DNA of 64,000 nt from Streptomyces sp. Q6 (lineage in GTDB: Bacteria; Actinomycetota; Actinomycetes; Streptomycetales; Streptomycetaceae): assembly GCF_036967205.1 (NCBI RefSeq), contig NZ_CP146022.1, positions 4,340,001-4,404,000 of the forward strand. Direction: 5' to 3'. Below the pieces are notes generated by a model. The model did no database searches. It was not told the origin of the DNA and saw only the letters and a list, made by a program, of their open reading frames with translations. Of the stretch, positions 7,577 to 15,954 are shown piece after piece (the first letter of the stretch is position 1; every line of letters begins with the position of its first letter). The translations under genes were made by a program, and so were the position numbers.

Positions 7577-9284
7577 AGACCGTCTCGCGGCGGACCTCCA
7601 CCACCCGGAAGCGGTTCGCCACGAAGGCGCCGTCGCACAGGGCCGCGTTCGCCGCGGGGTTGCCGCCCGAGCCGTGGAAGTCGGAGAACGCCGCCGTCTG
7701 GTTCACGTACACGCCACCCGTGAGGTTGAGGGAGAGCTGGGCGCACTCCTCCAGGCAGACCTCCTCGACGGCCCGCGCGACCTCTTCGGAGGTGGTGTAC
7801 GCGCCGACCGTCATGGCGCCCTTCTCGCGCACCGTGCGCCGCAGCAGCTCCACCGCGTCCTGCGCGGAGTCGACGGCGACGGCGAAGGAGACCGGGCCGA
7901 AGCACTCGCTCATGTAGGCGGCCTCCGCGTCCGGGCCCTCCCAGTACTTGCGCGCGCCGTCGAGCTTGACGATGACCGGGGTGCGCACGACCGCGTCGGG
8001 GAAGTCCGGGTTGCCGACCTTCCGTGAGGGCAGCGCGACCTCGCCGAGTCCGGCGGCGGCCTCCAGGCGCGCCTTCACGTCCGGGTTGACCAGGGCACCG
8101 AGCAGCCCGTTGGCGCGGGCGTCGTCGCCGAGCAGGCCGCCGACCGACGTCGCGAGGTCCGCGACGACCTCGTCGTACGACTTGGGGCCCTCGTCCGTGG
8201 TGATGCCCTCGCGCGGCACCAGGAGGTTCTGCGGGGTGGTGCACATCTGGCCGCTGTACAGGGACAGCGAGAACGCGAGGTTCGCCAGCATGCCCTTGTA
8301 GTCGTCCGTGCCGTCGATCACGACCGTGTTGACGCCGGCCTTCTCCGTGTAGACCTGCGCCTGCCGGGCGTTCGCCTCCAGCCAGTCGCCGAAGGCCGTC
8401 GAACCCGTGTAGTCGATGATCTTGATCTCGGGGCGCACGGCCAGGGTCTTGGCGATGCCCTCGCCGGGCCGCTCGGCCGCGAGGGCCACCAGGTTCGGGT
8501 CGAAGCCCGCCTCGGCGAGGACCTCGCGGGCCACCTGGACGGTGAGCGCGAGGGGCAGCACCGCGCGCGGGTGCGGCTTCACCAGGACCGGGTTGCCGGT
8601 CGCCAGGGAGGCGAACAGGCCCGGATAGCCGTTCCACGTCGGGAACGTGTTGCAGCCGATGAGCAGCGCGATGCCGCGGCCGACCGGGGTGAACCGCTTC
8701 GTCAGGTTCAGCGGATCGCGCTTGCCCTGGGGCTTGGACCACTCCGCGGTGTCCGGGGTGCGTACCTGCTCCACGTACGCGTACGCCACCGCCTCCAGGC
8801 CGCGGTCCTGCGCGTGCGGGCCGCCCGCCTGGAACGCCATCATGAAGGCCTGGCCGCTGGTGTGCATGACCGCGTGCGCGAACTCGTGCGTGCGCGCGCT
8901 GATCCGGGCCAGGATCTCCAGGCACGTCACCGCGCGCACCTCGGCGCCGGCCTCGCGCCACGCGCGCATGCCCGCGCGCATGGCCGGCAGCAGCACGTCG
9001 GCGTCCGCGTGCGGATAGGTGATCCCCAACTCGATTCCGTACGGCGACACTTCACCGCCCACGAAGTCGTCCGTGCCGGGCTGGCCGAGGTCGAGCCGGG
9101 TGCCGAGCAGCGCGTCGAAGGCGGCCTTGCCCTCGGGCATGCTCAGGCTCCCGTTCTCCCCGTACGCCTTGGGGTGCTCGGGGTGCGGGGACCAGTACGC
9201 GCGCGTGCGGATCGCTTCCAGCGCCTGGTCGAGGGTCGGCCGGTGCTTGGCGATCAGGTCGTGCGCGGTGATTTCGGCGGCCAT
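7575..9284 (-). CDS. paaN: Phenylacetate degradation protein PaaN (aldehyde dehydrogenase family)
   Basis: 569 aa aldehyde dehydrogenase-superfamily protein of the PaaN type. GQMCTTPQN carries the expected active-site cysteine, and NPVLVKPHPRAVLPLAL and DYTGSTAFGDWLE fit the NAD(P)-binding region. In the pathway it is expected to oxidise the semialdehyde made on ring opening. Unlike PaaZ of E. coli, no C-terminal MaoC hydratase domain is present, so ring hydrolysis must be done elsewhere. The start at ATG 9282-9284 (MAAEITAHDLIAKHRPTLDQ) has GGAGGA upstream. It is divergent from paaH across a 191-bp gap with a central PaaR-type palindrome. Confidence 0.9.
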   Translation of the reverse strand: MAAEITAHDLIAKHRPTLDQALEAIRTRAYWSPHPEHPKAYGENGSLSMPEGKAAFDALLGTRLDLGQPGTDDFVGGEVSPYGIELGITYPHADADVLLPAMRAGMRAWREAGAEVRAVTCLEILARISARTHEFAHAVMHTSGQAFMMAFQAGGPHAQDRGLEAVAYAYVEQVRTPDTAEWSKPQGKRDPLNLTKRFTPVGRGIALLIGCNTFPTWNGYPGLFASLATGNPVLVKPHPRAVLPLALTVQVAREVLAEAGFDPNLVALAAERPGEGIAKTLAVRPEIKIIDYTGSTAFGDWLEANARQAQVYTEKAGVNTVVIDGTDDYKGMLANLAFSLSLYSGQMCTTPQNLLVPREGITTDEGPKSYDEVVADLATSVGGLLGDDARANGLLGALVNPDVKARLEAAAGLGEVALPSRKVGNPDFPDAVVRTPVIVKLDGARKYWEGPDAEAAYMSECFGPVSFAVAVDSAQDAVELLRRTVREKGAMTVGAYTTSEEVARAVEEVCLEECAQLSLNLTGGVYVNQTAAFSDFHGSGGNPAANAALCDGAFVANRFRVVEVRRETV

Positions 9285-9372
9285 GGCGGACCAACTCCTC
9301 CTCGGCTGCGGCTCCTCGTCGAGCCGGCGAGTGGGCGGGACTGGGCAGGTGCTGTACGTCAGAGTTAGAGTA

Positions 9373-9386
9373 ACCGAACGATCGGT
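9373..9386. promoter_or_regulatory. PaaR-type operator 2 (paaN / paaH divergent promoters)
   Basis: ACCGAACGATCGGT sits almost exactly midway between the paaN start (9284, 88 bp away) and the paaH start (9476, 89 bp away). It is identical, in reverse complement, to the site upstream of paaA. One bound dimer could control both divergent promoters. Confidence 0.82.
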
Positions 9387-9475
9387 CGGGACAAGAGGGT
9401 GCGTGGAACCTGTGGACAACCGACCCGGCGGGCCCCGGATCCCCGCGGCGCGGCTGCATGCGGAAGGATCGGCGC

Positions 9476-10984
9476 ATGACAGCAACTGACCGCCTCGTAG
9501 GCGTGGTGGGCACCGGCACCATGGGCCAGGGCATTGCCCAGGTCGCCCTGGTCGCGGGACACCCGGTCCGGCTGTACGACGCCGTGCCCGGCCGTGCGGA
9601 GTCGGCCGCCGCGGCGATCGCCGCCCGGCTCGACCGGCTCGTCGAGAAGGGCCGCATGGGCGCCGAGGAGCGCACGGCGGCAGCCGCCCGCCTGACGGCC
9701 GCGGGCACGCTCGGTGAGCTGGCGGACGCCTCCCTCGTCGTCGAGGCCGTCCTGGAGCAACTGGACGCCAAGCAGAAGCTGTTCCGCGACCTGGAGGACA
9801 TCGTCGCGGACGACTGCCTGCTCGCCACCAACACCTCGTCGCTCTCGGTGACCGCGATCGGTGGCGCGCTGCGCAGGCCGGAGCGCTTCGTCGGGCTGCA
9901 CTTCTTCAACCCCGCCCCCCTGATGCCCCTGGTGGAGGTCGTCTCCGGCTCCGCCACCGACGTCACCGCGGCCACGCGCGCGTACGAGACCGCCCGCGCC
10001 TGGGGCAAGACACCCGTGGCCTGCGCCGACACCCCGGGCTTCCTGGTCAACCGGATCGCGCGGCCCTTCTACGCGGAGGCGTTCGCGGTCCACGAGGACC
10101 AGGGCGCCGACCCCGCCACCATCGACGCCGTGCTGCGCGAGAGCGGTGGCTTCAAGATGGGCGCCTTCGAGCTGACCGACCTGATCGGACAGGACGTCAA
10201 CGAGGCCGTCACCCGCTCCGTGTGGGAGGGCTTCTTCCAGGACGTGCGGTTCCGGCCCTCCCTGGCCCAGCGCCGCCTCGTGGAGGCGGGCCGCCTCGGC
10301 CGCAAGACGGGCCAGGGCTGGTACACGTACGGCGACGGCGAGGACCGTCCCGAACCGCACACCGCGGCCCCGGCCGAACCGCCCGCCCACGTGACCGTCG
10401 AGGGCGACCTGGAGTCGGCCGGCGAGCTGATCGCGATGATGCGCGAGGCGGGCATCGCGGTGACCCAGGAGGACGAGGACAAGGGCACGCGCATCGTTCT
10501 GCCCAGCGGCGGCCAGCTCGTGCAGGCCGACGGCCAGACGTCCATCGAGTTCCGGGACGTCGTCTACTTCGACCTCGCGCTCGACTACCGCGCGGCGACC
10601 CGGATCGCCCTGGCGACCTGCCAGGACGGCAACCCACGCACCCTGAAGGAAGCCGTCGGCCTCTTCCAGGCGCTCGGCAAGAAGGTCAGCGTCATCGGTG
10701 ACGTGCCCGGCATGATCGTGGCGCGCACGGTGGCCCGGATCATCGACCTCGCCCATGAGGCGCTCACCCGCGGAGTGGCCACCGAGGAGGACATCGACAC
10801 CGCGATGCGGCTCGGCGTCAACTACCCGCTGGGGCCGCTCGAATGGGACCGCAAGCTCGGCAGGAGCTGGGCCTGCGGCGTGCTGGAGGAGCTGCACGAG
10901 CGGGATCCCTCGGGCCGGTACGCGCCCTCCCTCGCGCTCCTGCGCCACTCGTACACCCCCAAGAAGTGGGAGGGCTCCGCATGA
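9476..10984 (+). CDS. paaH: 3-hydroxyacyl-CoA dehydrogenase PaaH
   Basis: 502 aa. The N-terminal Rossmann domain begins GVVGTGTMGQGIAQVALVAG, an NAD-binding GxGxxGxxxA pattern. FVGLHFFNPAPLMPLVEVV is the family signature region. Two C-terminal helical 3HCDH domains follow: the first after FLVNRIARPFYAEA, and the second around GMIVARTVARIIDLAHEAL with GVNYPLGPLEW. This long form is typical of PaaH-type enzymes, which oxidise 3-hydroxyadipyl-CoA to 3-oxoadipyl-CoA with NAD. The gene overlaps the TetR gene by ATGA, so regulator and enzyme are co-translated. Confidence 0.9.
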   Translation: MTATDRLVGVVGTGTMGQGIAQVALVAGHPVRLYDAVPGRAESAAAAIAARLDRLVEKGRMGAEERTAAAARLTAAGTLGELADASLVVEAVLEQLDAKQKLFRDLEDIVADDCLLATNTSSLSVTAIGGALRRPERFVGLHFFNPAPLMPLVEVVSGSATDVTAATRAYETARAWGKTPVACADTPGFLVNRIARPFYAEAFAVHEDQGADPATIDAVLRESGGFKMGAFELTDLIGQDVNEAVTRSVWEGFFQDVRFRPSLAQRRLVEAGRLGRKTGQGWYTYGDGEDRPEPHTAAPAEPPAHVTVEGDLESAGELIAMMREAGIAVTQEDEDKGTRIVLPSGGQLVQADGQTSIEFRDVVYFDLALDYRAATRIALATCQDGNPRTLKEAVGLFQALGKKVSVIGDVPGMIVARTVARIIDLAHEALTRGVATEEDIDTAMRLGVNYPLGPLEWDRKLGRSWACGVLEELHERDPSGRYAPSLALLRHSYTPKKWEGSA

Positions 10985-11589
10985 CCACCGCACGCCGCGA
11001 CCCGGCCGCGCGCCGCGACACCTACACGCCCGACAGCCTGCTCGCGGTCGCGGTCACCGTCTTCAACGAACGCGGCTACGACGGCACCTCCATGGAGCAC
11101 CTCTCCAAGGCGGCCGGCATCTCCAAGTCGTCGATCTACCACCATGTGACGGGCAAGGAGGAGCTGCTGCGCCGGGCCGTCAGCCGCGCGCTCGACGGCC
11201 TCTTCGGGATCCTCGACGAGGAACCCGCGCGCGTGGGACGCGCGATGGAGCGCCTGGAGTACGTCACGCGCCGCATGGTCGAGGTACTGACCGGCGAACT
11301 GCCCTACGTGACGCTTCTGTTGCGCGTACGCGGCAACACCGACACCGAGCGGTGGGCCATGGAGCGGCGCAGGGAGTTCGACCACCAGGTCGCCGCGCTC
11401 CTGAAGGCGGCCGCCGCCGACGGCGACGTACGGGGCGACATAGAAGTACGCCTCGCCACCCGTCTCGTCTTCGGAATGATCAACTCGATCGTCGAGTGGT
11501 ACCGGCCGGGCAGCGGAAGCCTGACCGAACGCGAAGTGGCCGACGCGGTCGTCGAGTTGGTCTTCCAGGGGCTGCGCAAGGCCGGTTGA
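10981..11589 (+). CDS. paaR: TetR-family regulator of phenylacetate catabolism (PaaR type)
   Basis: 202 aa. The N-terminal helix-turn-helix domain (about 17-63) contains AVTVFNERGYDGTSMEHLS and AGISKSSIYHHVTGKEELL, typical of TetR. The C-terminal ligand domain is all-helical. It is coupled to paaH by a 4-base overlap. Three matching palindromes lie in the promoters of paaA, paaN/paaH and the downstream oxoacid dehydrogenase operon. By analogy with actinobacterial PaaR it is likely a repressor released by phenylacetyl-CoA; effector and name are inferences from context. Confidence 0.82.
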   Translation: MTTARRDPAARRDTYTPDSLLAVAVTVFNERGYDGTSMEHLSKAAGISKSSIYHHVTGKEELLRRAVSRALDGLFGILDEEPARVGRAMERLEYVTRRMVEVLTGELPYVTLLLRVRGNTDTERWAMERRREFDHQVAALLKAAAADGDVRGDIEVRLATRLVFGMINSIVEWYRPGSGSLTEREVADAVVELVFQGLRKAG

Positions 11590-11613
11590 GCCGCACAAGG
11601 GCCGCCGCGGGCG

Positions 11614-12132
11614 TCACGCGTCCGGCTCCAGGTCCTCCTCCTCGAAGACCAGCAGGGTCCGGGTGCTGAGCACCTCGGGGATGGCCTGGAGCTTGGTGAG
11701 GACCAGTTCGCGCAGGGCGCGGTTGTCCCGTGTGTGGACCAGGATCAGGACGTCGAAGTCGCCGCTGACCAGCGCGATGTGCGAGGCCTCGGGCATCCGG
11801 CGCAACTGGTCGCGGACCGTCCGCCAGGAGTTCTGGACGATCTTCAAAGTGATGTAGGCGGAGGCGCCCTGACCTGCCCGTTCGTGGTTGATGCGGGCGC
11901 CGAACCCACGGATCACGCCGTCCTCGATGAGGCGGTTGATCCGGGCGTAGGCGTTCGCCCGTGACACATGGACGCGCTCGGCGACGGAGCGTATCGACGC
12001 CCGGCCGTCCCTCTGGAGCATCTGGAGGATGTCGCGGTCGATGGCGTCCAGCGGGCGCGCGGCGGGATCGGGTCCCTCGGGCCCCTCGGGAACATGCCCG
12101 CCGGAGCCGTCGGCCATTTGTTCAGATGCCAT
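11614..12132 (-). CDS. bkdR: Lrp/AsnC-family regulator (probable BkdR)
   Basis: 172 aa. An N-terminal HTH (DAIDRDILQMLQRDGRASIR, then VAERVHVSRANAYARINRL) is followed by an AsnC-type RAM domain with ISLK-like YITLKIVQNSW and the GDFDVLILV effector-binding strand. It is divergent from the branched-chain oxoacid dehydrogenase operon, the classic arrangement of BkdR, which responds to branched-chain amino acids. The start at ATG 12130-12132 (MASEQMADG) is preferred; an in-frame upstream start would add an Arg-rich leader. The intergenic region contains an 11-bp inverted repeat that may be its binding site. Confidence 0.8.
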   Translation of the reverse strand: MASEQMADGSGGHVPEGPEGPDPAARPLDAIDRDILQMLQRDGRASIRSVAERVHVSRANAYARINRLIEDGVIRGFGARINHERAGQGASAYITLKIVQNSWRTVRDQLRRMPEASHIALVSGDFDVLILVHTRDNRALRELVLTKLQAIPEVLSTRTLLVFEEEDLEPDA

Positions 12133-12172
12133 GTGCCCCCGCCTCCTTACCATGGACGTACTGCGTTCATCT

Positions 12173-12204
12173 CAGGCTGTGGAGAACCGTTTGTCCACAG
12201 CCTG
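12173..12204. promoter_or_regulatory. 11-bp inverted repeat in the bkdR/bkdA promoter region
   Basis: CAGGCTGTGGA (12173-12183) and TCCACAGCCTG (12194-12204) are perfect inverted arms around a 10-base spacer. Lying 41-72 bp upstream of the Lrp/AsnC start, it could be an autoregulatory Lrp site or a hairpin in the 5' untranslated region. Confidence 0.6.
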
Positions 12205-12233
12205 GAGGTGCCTGTAGCCAAAATGTGCCGACG

Positions 12234-12247
12234 ACCGAACAATCGGT
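12234..12247. promoter_or_regulatory. PaaR-type operator 3 (upstream of the oxoacid dehydrogenase operon)
   Basis: ACCGAACAATCGGT differs by one central base from the paaN/paaH operator ACCGAACGATCGGT and keeps both arms. It lies 60 bp upstream of the E1alpha start at 12307 and about 100 bp upstream of the divergent Lrp/AsnC gene. It suggests that the phenylacetate regulator also acts here. Confidence 0.72.
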
Positions 12248-12306
12248 AGGTGAGGCGGGTCACACCCGACGCGCCCTCGAAGCCGCTCCCACGAGGAGGT
12301 GTCGTC

Positions 12307-13467
12307 ATGACGGTCATGGAGCAGCGGGACACCCGCCGCACCGGGGCACCGACCCCGCCGCCCGCCTGGCAGCCCCGCACGGACCCCGCGCCGCTGCTGC
12401 CCGACGCGGAGCCGTACCGGGTCCTGGGCACCGACGCAGCCGCGCAGACCGACCCGGAACTGCTGCGCCGGCTGTACGCGGAGGTGGTGCGCGGCCGCCG
12501 CTACAACGCGCAGGCGACCGCCCTGACCAAGCAGGGACGCCTCGCCGTCTACCCGTCGACGACCGGCCAGGAGGCCGGTGAGATCGCCGCCGCGCTCGCC
12601 CTGGAGGACCGCGACTGGCTCTTCCCCAGCTACCGCGACACCCTCGCCGCCGTCGCCCGCGGACTCGACCCCGTCCAGGCCCTGACCCTGCTGCGCGGCG
12701 ACTGGCACACCGGGTACGACCCGCACGAGCACCGCATCGCGCCGCTGTGCACCCCCCTCGCGACGCAACTCCCGCACGCGGTGGGCCTCGCCCACGCCGC
12801 CCGCCTCAAGGGCGACGACGTGGTGGCGCTCGCCATGGTCGGCGACGGCGGCACCAGCGAGGGCGACTTCCACGAGGCGCTGAACTTCGCGGCCGTGTGG
12901 CAGGCACCGGTCGTCTTCCTCGTCCAGAACAACGGCTTCGCCATCTCCGTGCCGCTGGCCAAGCAGACCGCGGCCCCGTCCCTGGCCCACAAGGCCGTCG
13001 GATACGGGATGCCGGGCCGCCTGGTCGACGGGAACGACGCCGTGGCGATGCACGAGGTGCTCACCGAGGCCGTGACACGCGCGCGCGAGGGCGGCGGTCC
13101 GACGCTGATCGAGGCGATCACGTACCGGATGGACGCGCACACGAACGCCGACGACGCGACCCGCTACCGCACCGACGCCGAGGTCGAGGCGTGGCGCGAC
13201 CACGACCCGATCCTGCTCCTGGAACGGGAGTTGACCCGGCGCGGCCTGATCGACGAGGCCGGCATCCAGGCGGTGCGCGACGACGCCGAGACGATGGCGG
13301 CCGACCTGCGCGCCCACATGAACCAGGACCCGGTCCTCGACCCGATGGACCTGTTCACCGACGTGTACGCCGAGCAGACCTCACAGCTGCGGGAGCAGGC
13401 GGCCCAGTTGCGGGCCGAACTCGACGCCGAGGCCGAGACGCCCGGCGCCGAAGGGAGCCCCGCATGA
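12307..13467 (+). CDS. bkdA: Branched-chain 2-oxoacid dehydrogenase E1 alpha subunit (first copy)
   Basis: 386 aa thiamine-diphosphate enzyme subunit that decarboxylates branched-chain 2-oxoacids from Val, Leu and Ile, supplying starter units for branched fatty acids and polyketides. The ThDP motif runs from GDGGTSEGDFHEALNF to VQNNGFAIS. The phosphorylation-loop region TYRMDAHTNADDATRYR is also visible. AGGAGGTG lies just upstream of the ATG at 12307. The E1beta gene overlaps its stop by four bases. Upstream are a PaaR-type palindrome and the divergent Lrp/AsnC gene. Confidence 0.9.
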   Translation: MTVMEQRDTRRTGAPTPPPAWQPRTDPAPLLPDAEPYRVLGTDAAAQTDPELLRRLYAEVVRGRRYNAQATALTKQGRLAVYPSTTGQEAGEIAAALALEDRDWLFPSYRDTLAAVARGLDPVQALTLLRGDWHTGYDPHEHRIAPLCTPLATQLPHAVGLAHAARLKGDDVVALAMVGDGGTSEGDFHEALNFAAVWQAPVVFLVQNNGFAISVPLAKQTAAPSLAHKAVGYGMPGRLVDGNDAVAMHEVLTEAVTRAREGGGPTLIEAITYRMDAHTNADDATRYRTDAEVEAWRDHDPILLLERELTRRGLIDEAGIQAVRDDAETMAADLRAHMNQDPVLDPMDLFTDVYAEQTSQLREQAAQLRAELDAEAETPGAEGSPA

Positions 13468-14477
13468 CCACCGTCGCCGAGAAAGCGACCGCGGCCAAGC
13501 CCGCCACCATGGCGCAGGCCCTGGGGCGCGCCCTGCGCGACTCCATGGCCGCCGACCCGGCGGTGCACGTCATGGGCGAGGACGTGGGCACCCTGGGCGG
13601 CGTCTTCCGCGTCACCGACGGGCTCGCGAAGGAGTTCGGCGAGGACCGGTGCACGGACACGCCGCTCGCCGAGGCGGGCATCCTCGGCGCGGCCGTGGGC
13701 ATGGCGATGTACGGGCTGCGGCCGGTCGTGGAGATGCAGTTCGACGCGTTCGCGTACCCCGCGTTCGAGCAGCTGATCTCGCACGTCGCGCGGATGCGCA
13801 ACCGCACGCGCGGTGCCATGCCGCTGCCCATCACCGTGCGCGTGCCCTACGGGGGCGGCATCGGCGGCGTCGAGCACCACAGCGACTCGTCCGAGGCGTA
13901 CTACATGGCGACGCCCGGCCTCACCGTCGTCACACCGGCCACCGTCGCGGACGCGTACGGGCTGCTGCGGCAGTCCATCGCCTCCGACGACCCCGTCGTC
14001 TTCCTGGAACCCAAGCGGCTCTACTGGGCGAAGGATTCCTGGAACCCCGAGCAGCCGGTGGACGTTGAGCCCATAGGTACGGCAGTGGTCCGCCGCCCTG
14101 GGACCAGTGCCACGCTGATCACGTACGGCCCGTCGCTGCCCGTCTGCCTGGAGGCGGCGGAGGCGGCCCGTGGTGAGGGCTGGGACCTCGAAGTGGTCGA
14201 TCTGCGCTCGCTGGTGCCGTTCGACGACGCGACGGTCGCGGCCTCCGTGCGCCGCACCGGGCGCGCGGTCGTCGTGCACGAGTCCGGCGGCTTCGGCGGT
14301 CCGGGCGGGGAGATCGCCGCGCGGGTGACCGAGCGGTGCTTCCACCACCTTCAGGCACCGGTCCTGAGAGTGGCCGGATTCGACATTCCGTACCCGCCGC
14401 CGATGCTGGAGCGGCACCATCTCCCGGGGGTGGACCGGGTGTTGGACGCGGTCGCACGCCTTCAGTGGGACCAGTGA
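13464..14477 (+). CDS. bkdB: Branched-chain 2-oxoacid dehydrogenase E1 beta subunit (first copy)
   Basis: 337 aa. Transketolase-like pyrimidine-binding domain with HVMGEDVGTLGGVFRVTDGL, FGEDRCTDTPLAEAGILGAA and the GGIGGVEHHSDSSEAYYM stretch. The C-terminal transketolase domain contains LEVVDLRSLVPFDDATV. It forms the alpha2beta2 E1 with the preceding product. ATGA overlap with the E1alpha stop. 59 codons longer sections are absent, and the length is normal for the family. Confidence 0.9.
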   Translation: MTTVAEKATAAKPATMAQALGRALRDSMAADPAVHVMGEDVGTLGGVFRVTDGLAKEFGEDRCTDTPLAEAGILGAAVGMAMYGLRPVVEMQFDAFAYPAFEQLISHVARMRNRTRGAMPLPITVRVPYGGGIGGVEHHSDSSEAYYMATPGLTVVTPATVADAYGLLRQSIASDDPVVFLEPKRLYWAKDSWNPEQPVDVEPIGTAVVRRPGTSATLITYGPSLPVCLEAAEAARGEGWDLEVVDLRSLVPFDDATVAASVRRTGRAVVVHESGGFGGPGGEIAARVTERCFHHLQAPVLRVAGFDIPYPPPMLERHHLPGVDRVLDAVARLQWDQ

Positions 14478-14490
14478 GGGGAGCGGGCTG

Positions 14491-15891
14491 ATGGCGCAGG
14501 TTCTGGAGTTCAAGCTGCCCGACCTCGGGGAGGGGCTCACCGAGGCATCCATCGTGCAGTGGCTGGTGGCGGTCGGCGACGTGGTCGCCATCGACCAGCC
14601 CGTCGTCGAGGTGGAGACCGCCAAGGCACTGGTCGAGGTGCCGTGCCCGTACGGAGGGGTCGTCACGGCCCGGTACGGGGACGAGGGGTCCGAACTGCCG
14701 GTGGGGGCGCCGCTGCTGACGGTGGCCGTCGGGGCGGACGCGACATCGGGCACGGTCGGCACGTCCGGCACGACTGCCGCCGAGCCGCCCCTGAGCGACC
14801 GGAAGAACGGTGCTCAGAAGGCCGAAGGGTCGGGGAACGTGTTGGTGGGCTACGGCACCGCCGCCGCGCCCGCGCGGCGCAGGCGGGTACGGCCCGCCTC
14901 CGGGCTGTCGGCACCGGCGCCCGCGCGCCCGGCCGCACCCCGGGCGGCCGTGGCGGCGCCCGCGCCGGTCGCGCCCGTCGCGCCGGTGCGTCCCGCGGGC
15001 CCCGTCCCCGTGATCTCCCCGCTGGTCCGCAAGCTCGCCCGCGACCACGGCCTCGACCTGCGCGAAGTGGCCGGTTCCGGGCCCGACGGGCTCATCCTGC
15101 GCGCGGACGTGGAGCGCGCCGCCACGGCCCGCACGGACACCCCGGCAGCGCCCGAGCCCGTTGCTGAACCCGTCGCCGAACCCGCCCCGCAGGGGCATCG
15201 CACGCCTCTGCGCGGCATCCGCGGCGCCGTCGCCGACAAGCTCTCGCGCAGCCGGCGCGAGATACCCGACGCGACCTGCTGGGTGGACGCCGACGCCACG
15301 GAGCTCCTCGCCGCGCGTGCGGCGATGAACGCCGCGACCGGCGCCTCCGCCGGCCCGAAGATCTCCGTCCTGGCGCTGCTCGCCCGCATCTGCACGGCGG
15401 CCCTGGCCCGCTACCCGGAGCTGAACGCGACGGTCGACCTGGAGCGCCGCGAGATCGTCCGCCTCGACGAGGTGCACCTCGGGTTCGCCGCGCAGACCGA
15501 GCGCGGGCTGGTCGTCCCCGTCGTACGGGACGCCCACCGGCGCGGCACCGAGGCGCTGAGCGGCGAGTTCGCCCGGCTCACCGACGCGGCGCGCACCGGG
15601 AAGCTGACGCCGGGGGACCTCACGGGCGGCACCTTCACCCTGAACAACTACGGGGTGTTCGGGGTCGACGGGTCCACGCCGATCATCAACCACCCCGAGG
15701 CGGCCATGCTCGGCGTCGGCCGCATCGCGGCCAAGCCGTGGGTGCACGAAGGGGAGTTGGCGGTCCGTCAGGTCGTCCAGCTCTCGCTCACCTTCGACCA
15801 CCGGGTGTGCGACGGCAGCACGGCGGGCGGATTCCTGCGGTACGTGGCGGATTGCGTGGAGCAACCGGCGGTGCTGCTGCGCTCGTTGTGA
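14491..15891 (+). CDS. bkdC: 2-oxoacid dehydrogenase E2 acyltransferase (first copy)
   Basis: 466 aa. One lipoyl domain at the N-terminus has the modified lysine in VEVETAKALVEVPCPYGG. After an Ala/Pro-rich linker comes a peripheral subunit-binding domain (SPLVRKLARDHGLDLREV). The catalytic acyltransferase domain ends with the active-site motif DHRVCDGSTAGG. It transfers the acyl group from E1 to CoA. It lies 13 bases after the E1beta gene. No E3 gene follows, so lipoamide dehydrogenase must come from elsewhere. A hairpin at 15903-15924 probably ends the operon. Confidence 0.9.
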   Translation: MAQVLEFKLPDLGEGLTEASIVQWLVAVGDVVAIDQPVVEVETAKALVEVPCPYGGVVTARYGDEGSELPVGAPLLTVAVGADATSGTVGTSGTTAAEPPLSDRKNGAQKAEGSGNVLVGYGTAAAPARRRRVRPASGLSAPAPARPAAPRAAVAAPAPVAPVAPVRPAGPVPVISPLVRKLARDHGLDLREVAGSGPDGLILRADVERAATARTDTPAAPEPVAEPVAEPAPQGHRTPLRGIRGAVADKLSRSRREIPDATCWVDADATELLAARAAMNAATGASAGPKISVLALLARICTAALARYPELNATVDLERREIVRLDEVHLGFAAQTERGLVVPVVRDAHRRGTEALSGEFARLTDAARTGKLTPGDLTGGTFTLNNYGVFGVDGSTPIINHPEAAMLGVGRIAAKPWVHEGELAVRQVVQLSLTFDHRVCDGSTAGGFLRYVADCVEQPAVLLRSL

Positions 15892-15902
15892 CCACATCGT
15901 GG

Positions 15903-15924
15903 GCCACCCCGTCCCAGGGGTGGC
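15903..15924 (+). terminator. Hairpin after the first E2 gene
   Basis: GCCACCCC (15903-15910) and GGGGTGGC (15917-15924) form an 8-bp stem with a 6-base loop just after the E2 stop. No U-run follows, which is usual in streptomycetes. Confidence 0.6.
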
Positions 15925-15954
15925 ATTGATCGCCCGTACGTCCATACTCGGGGG

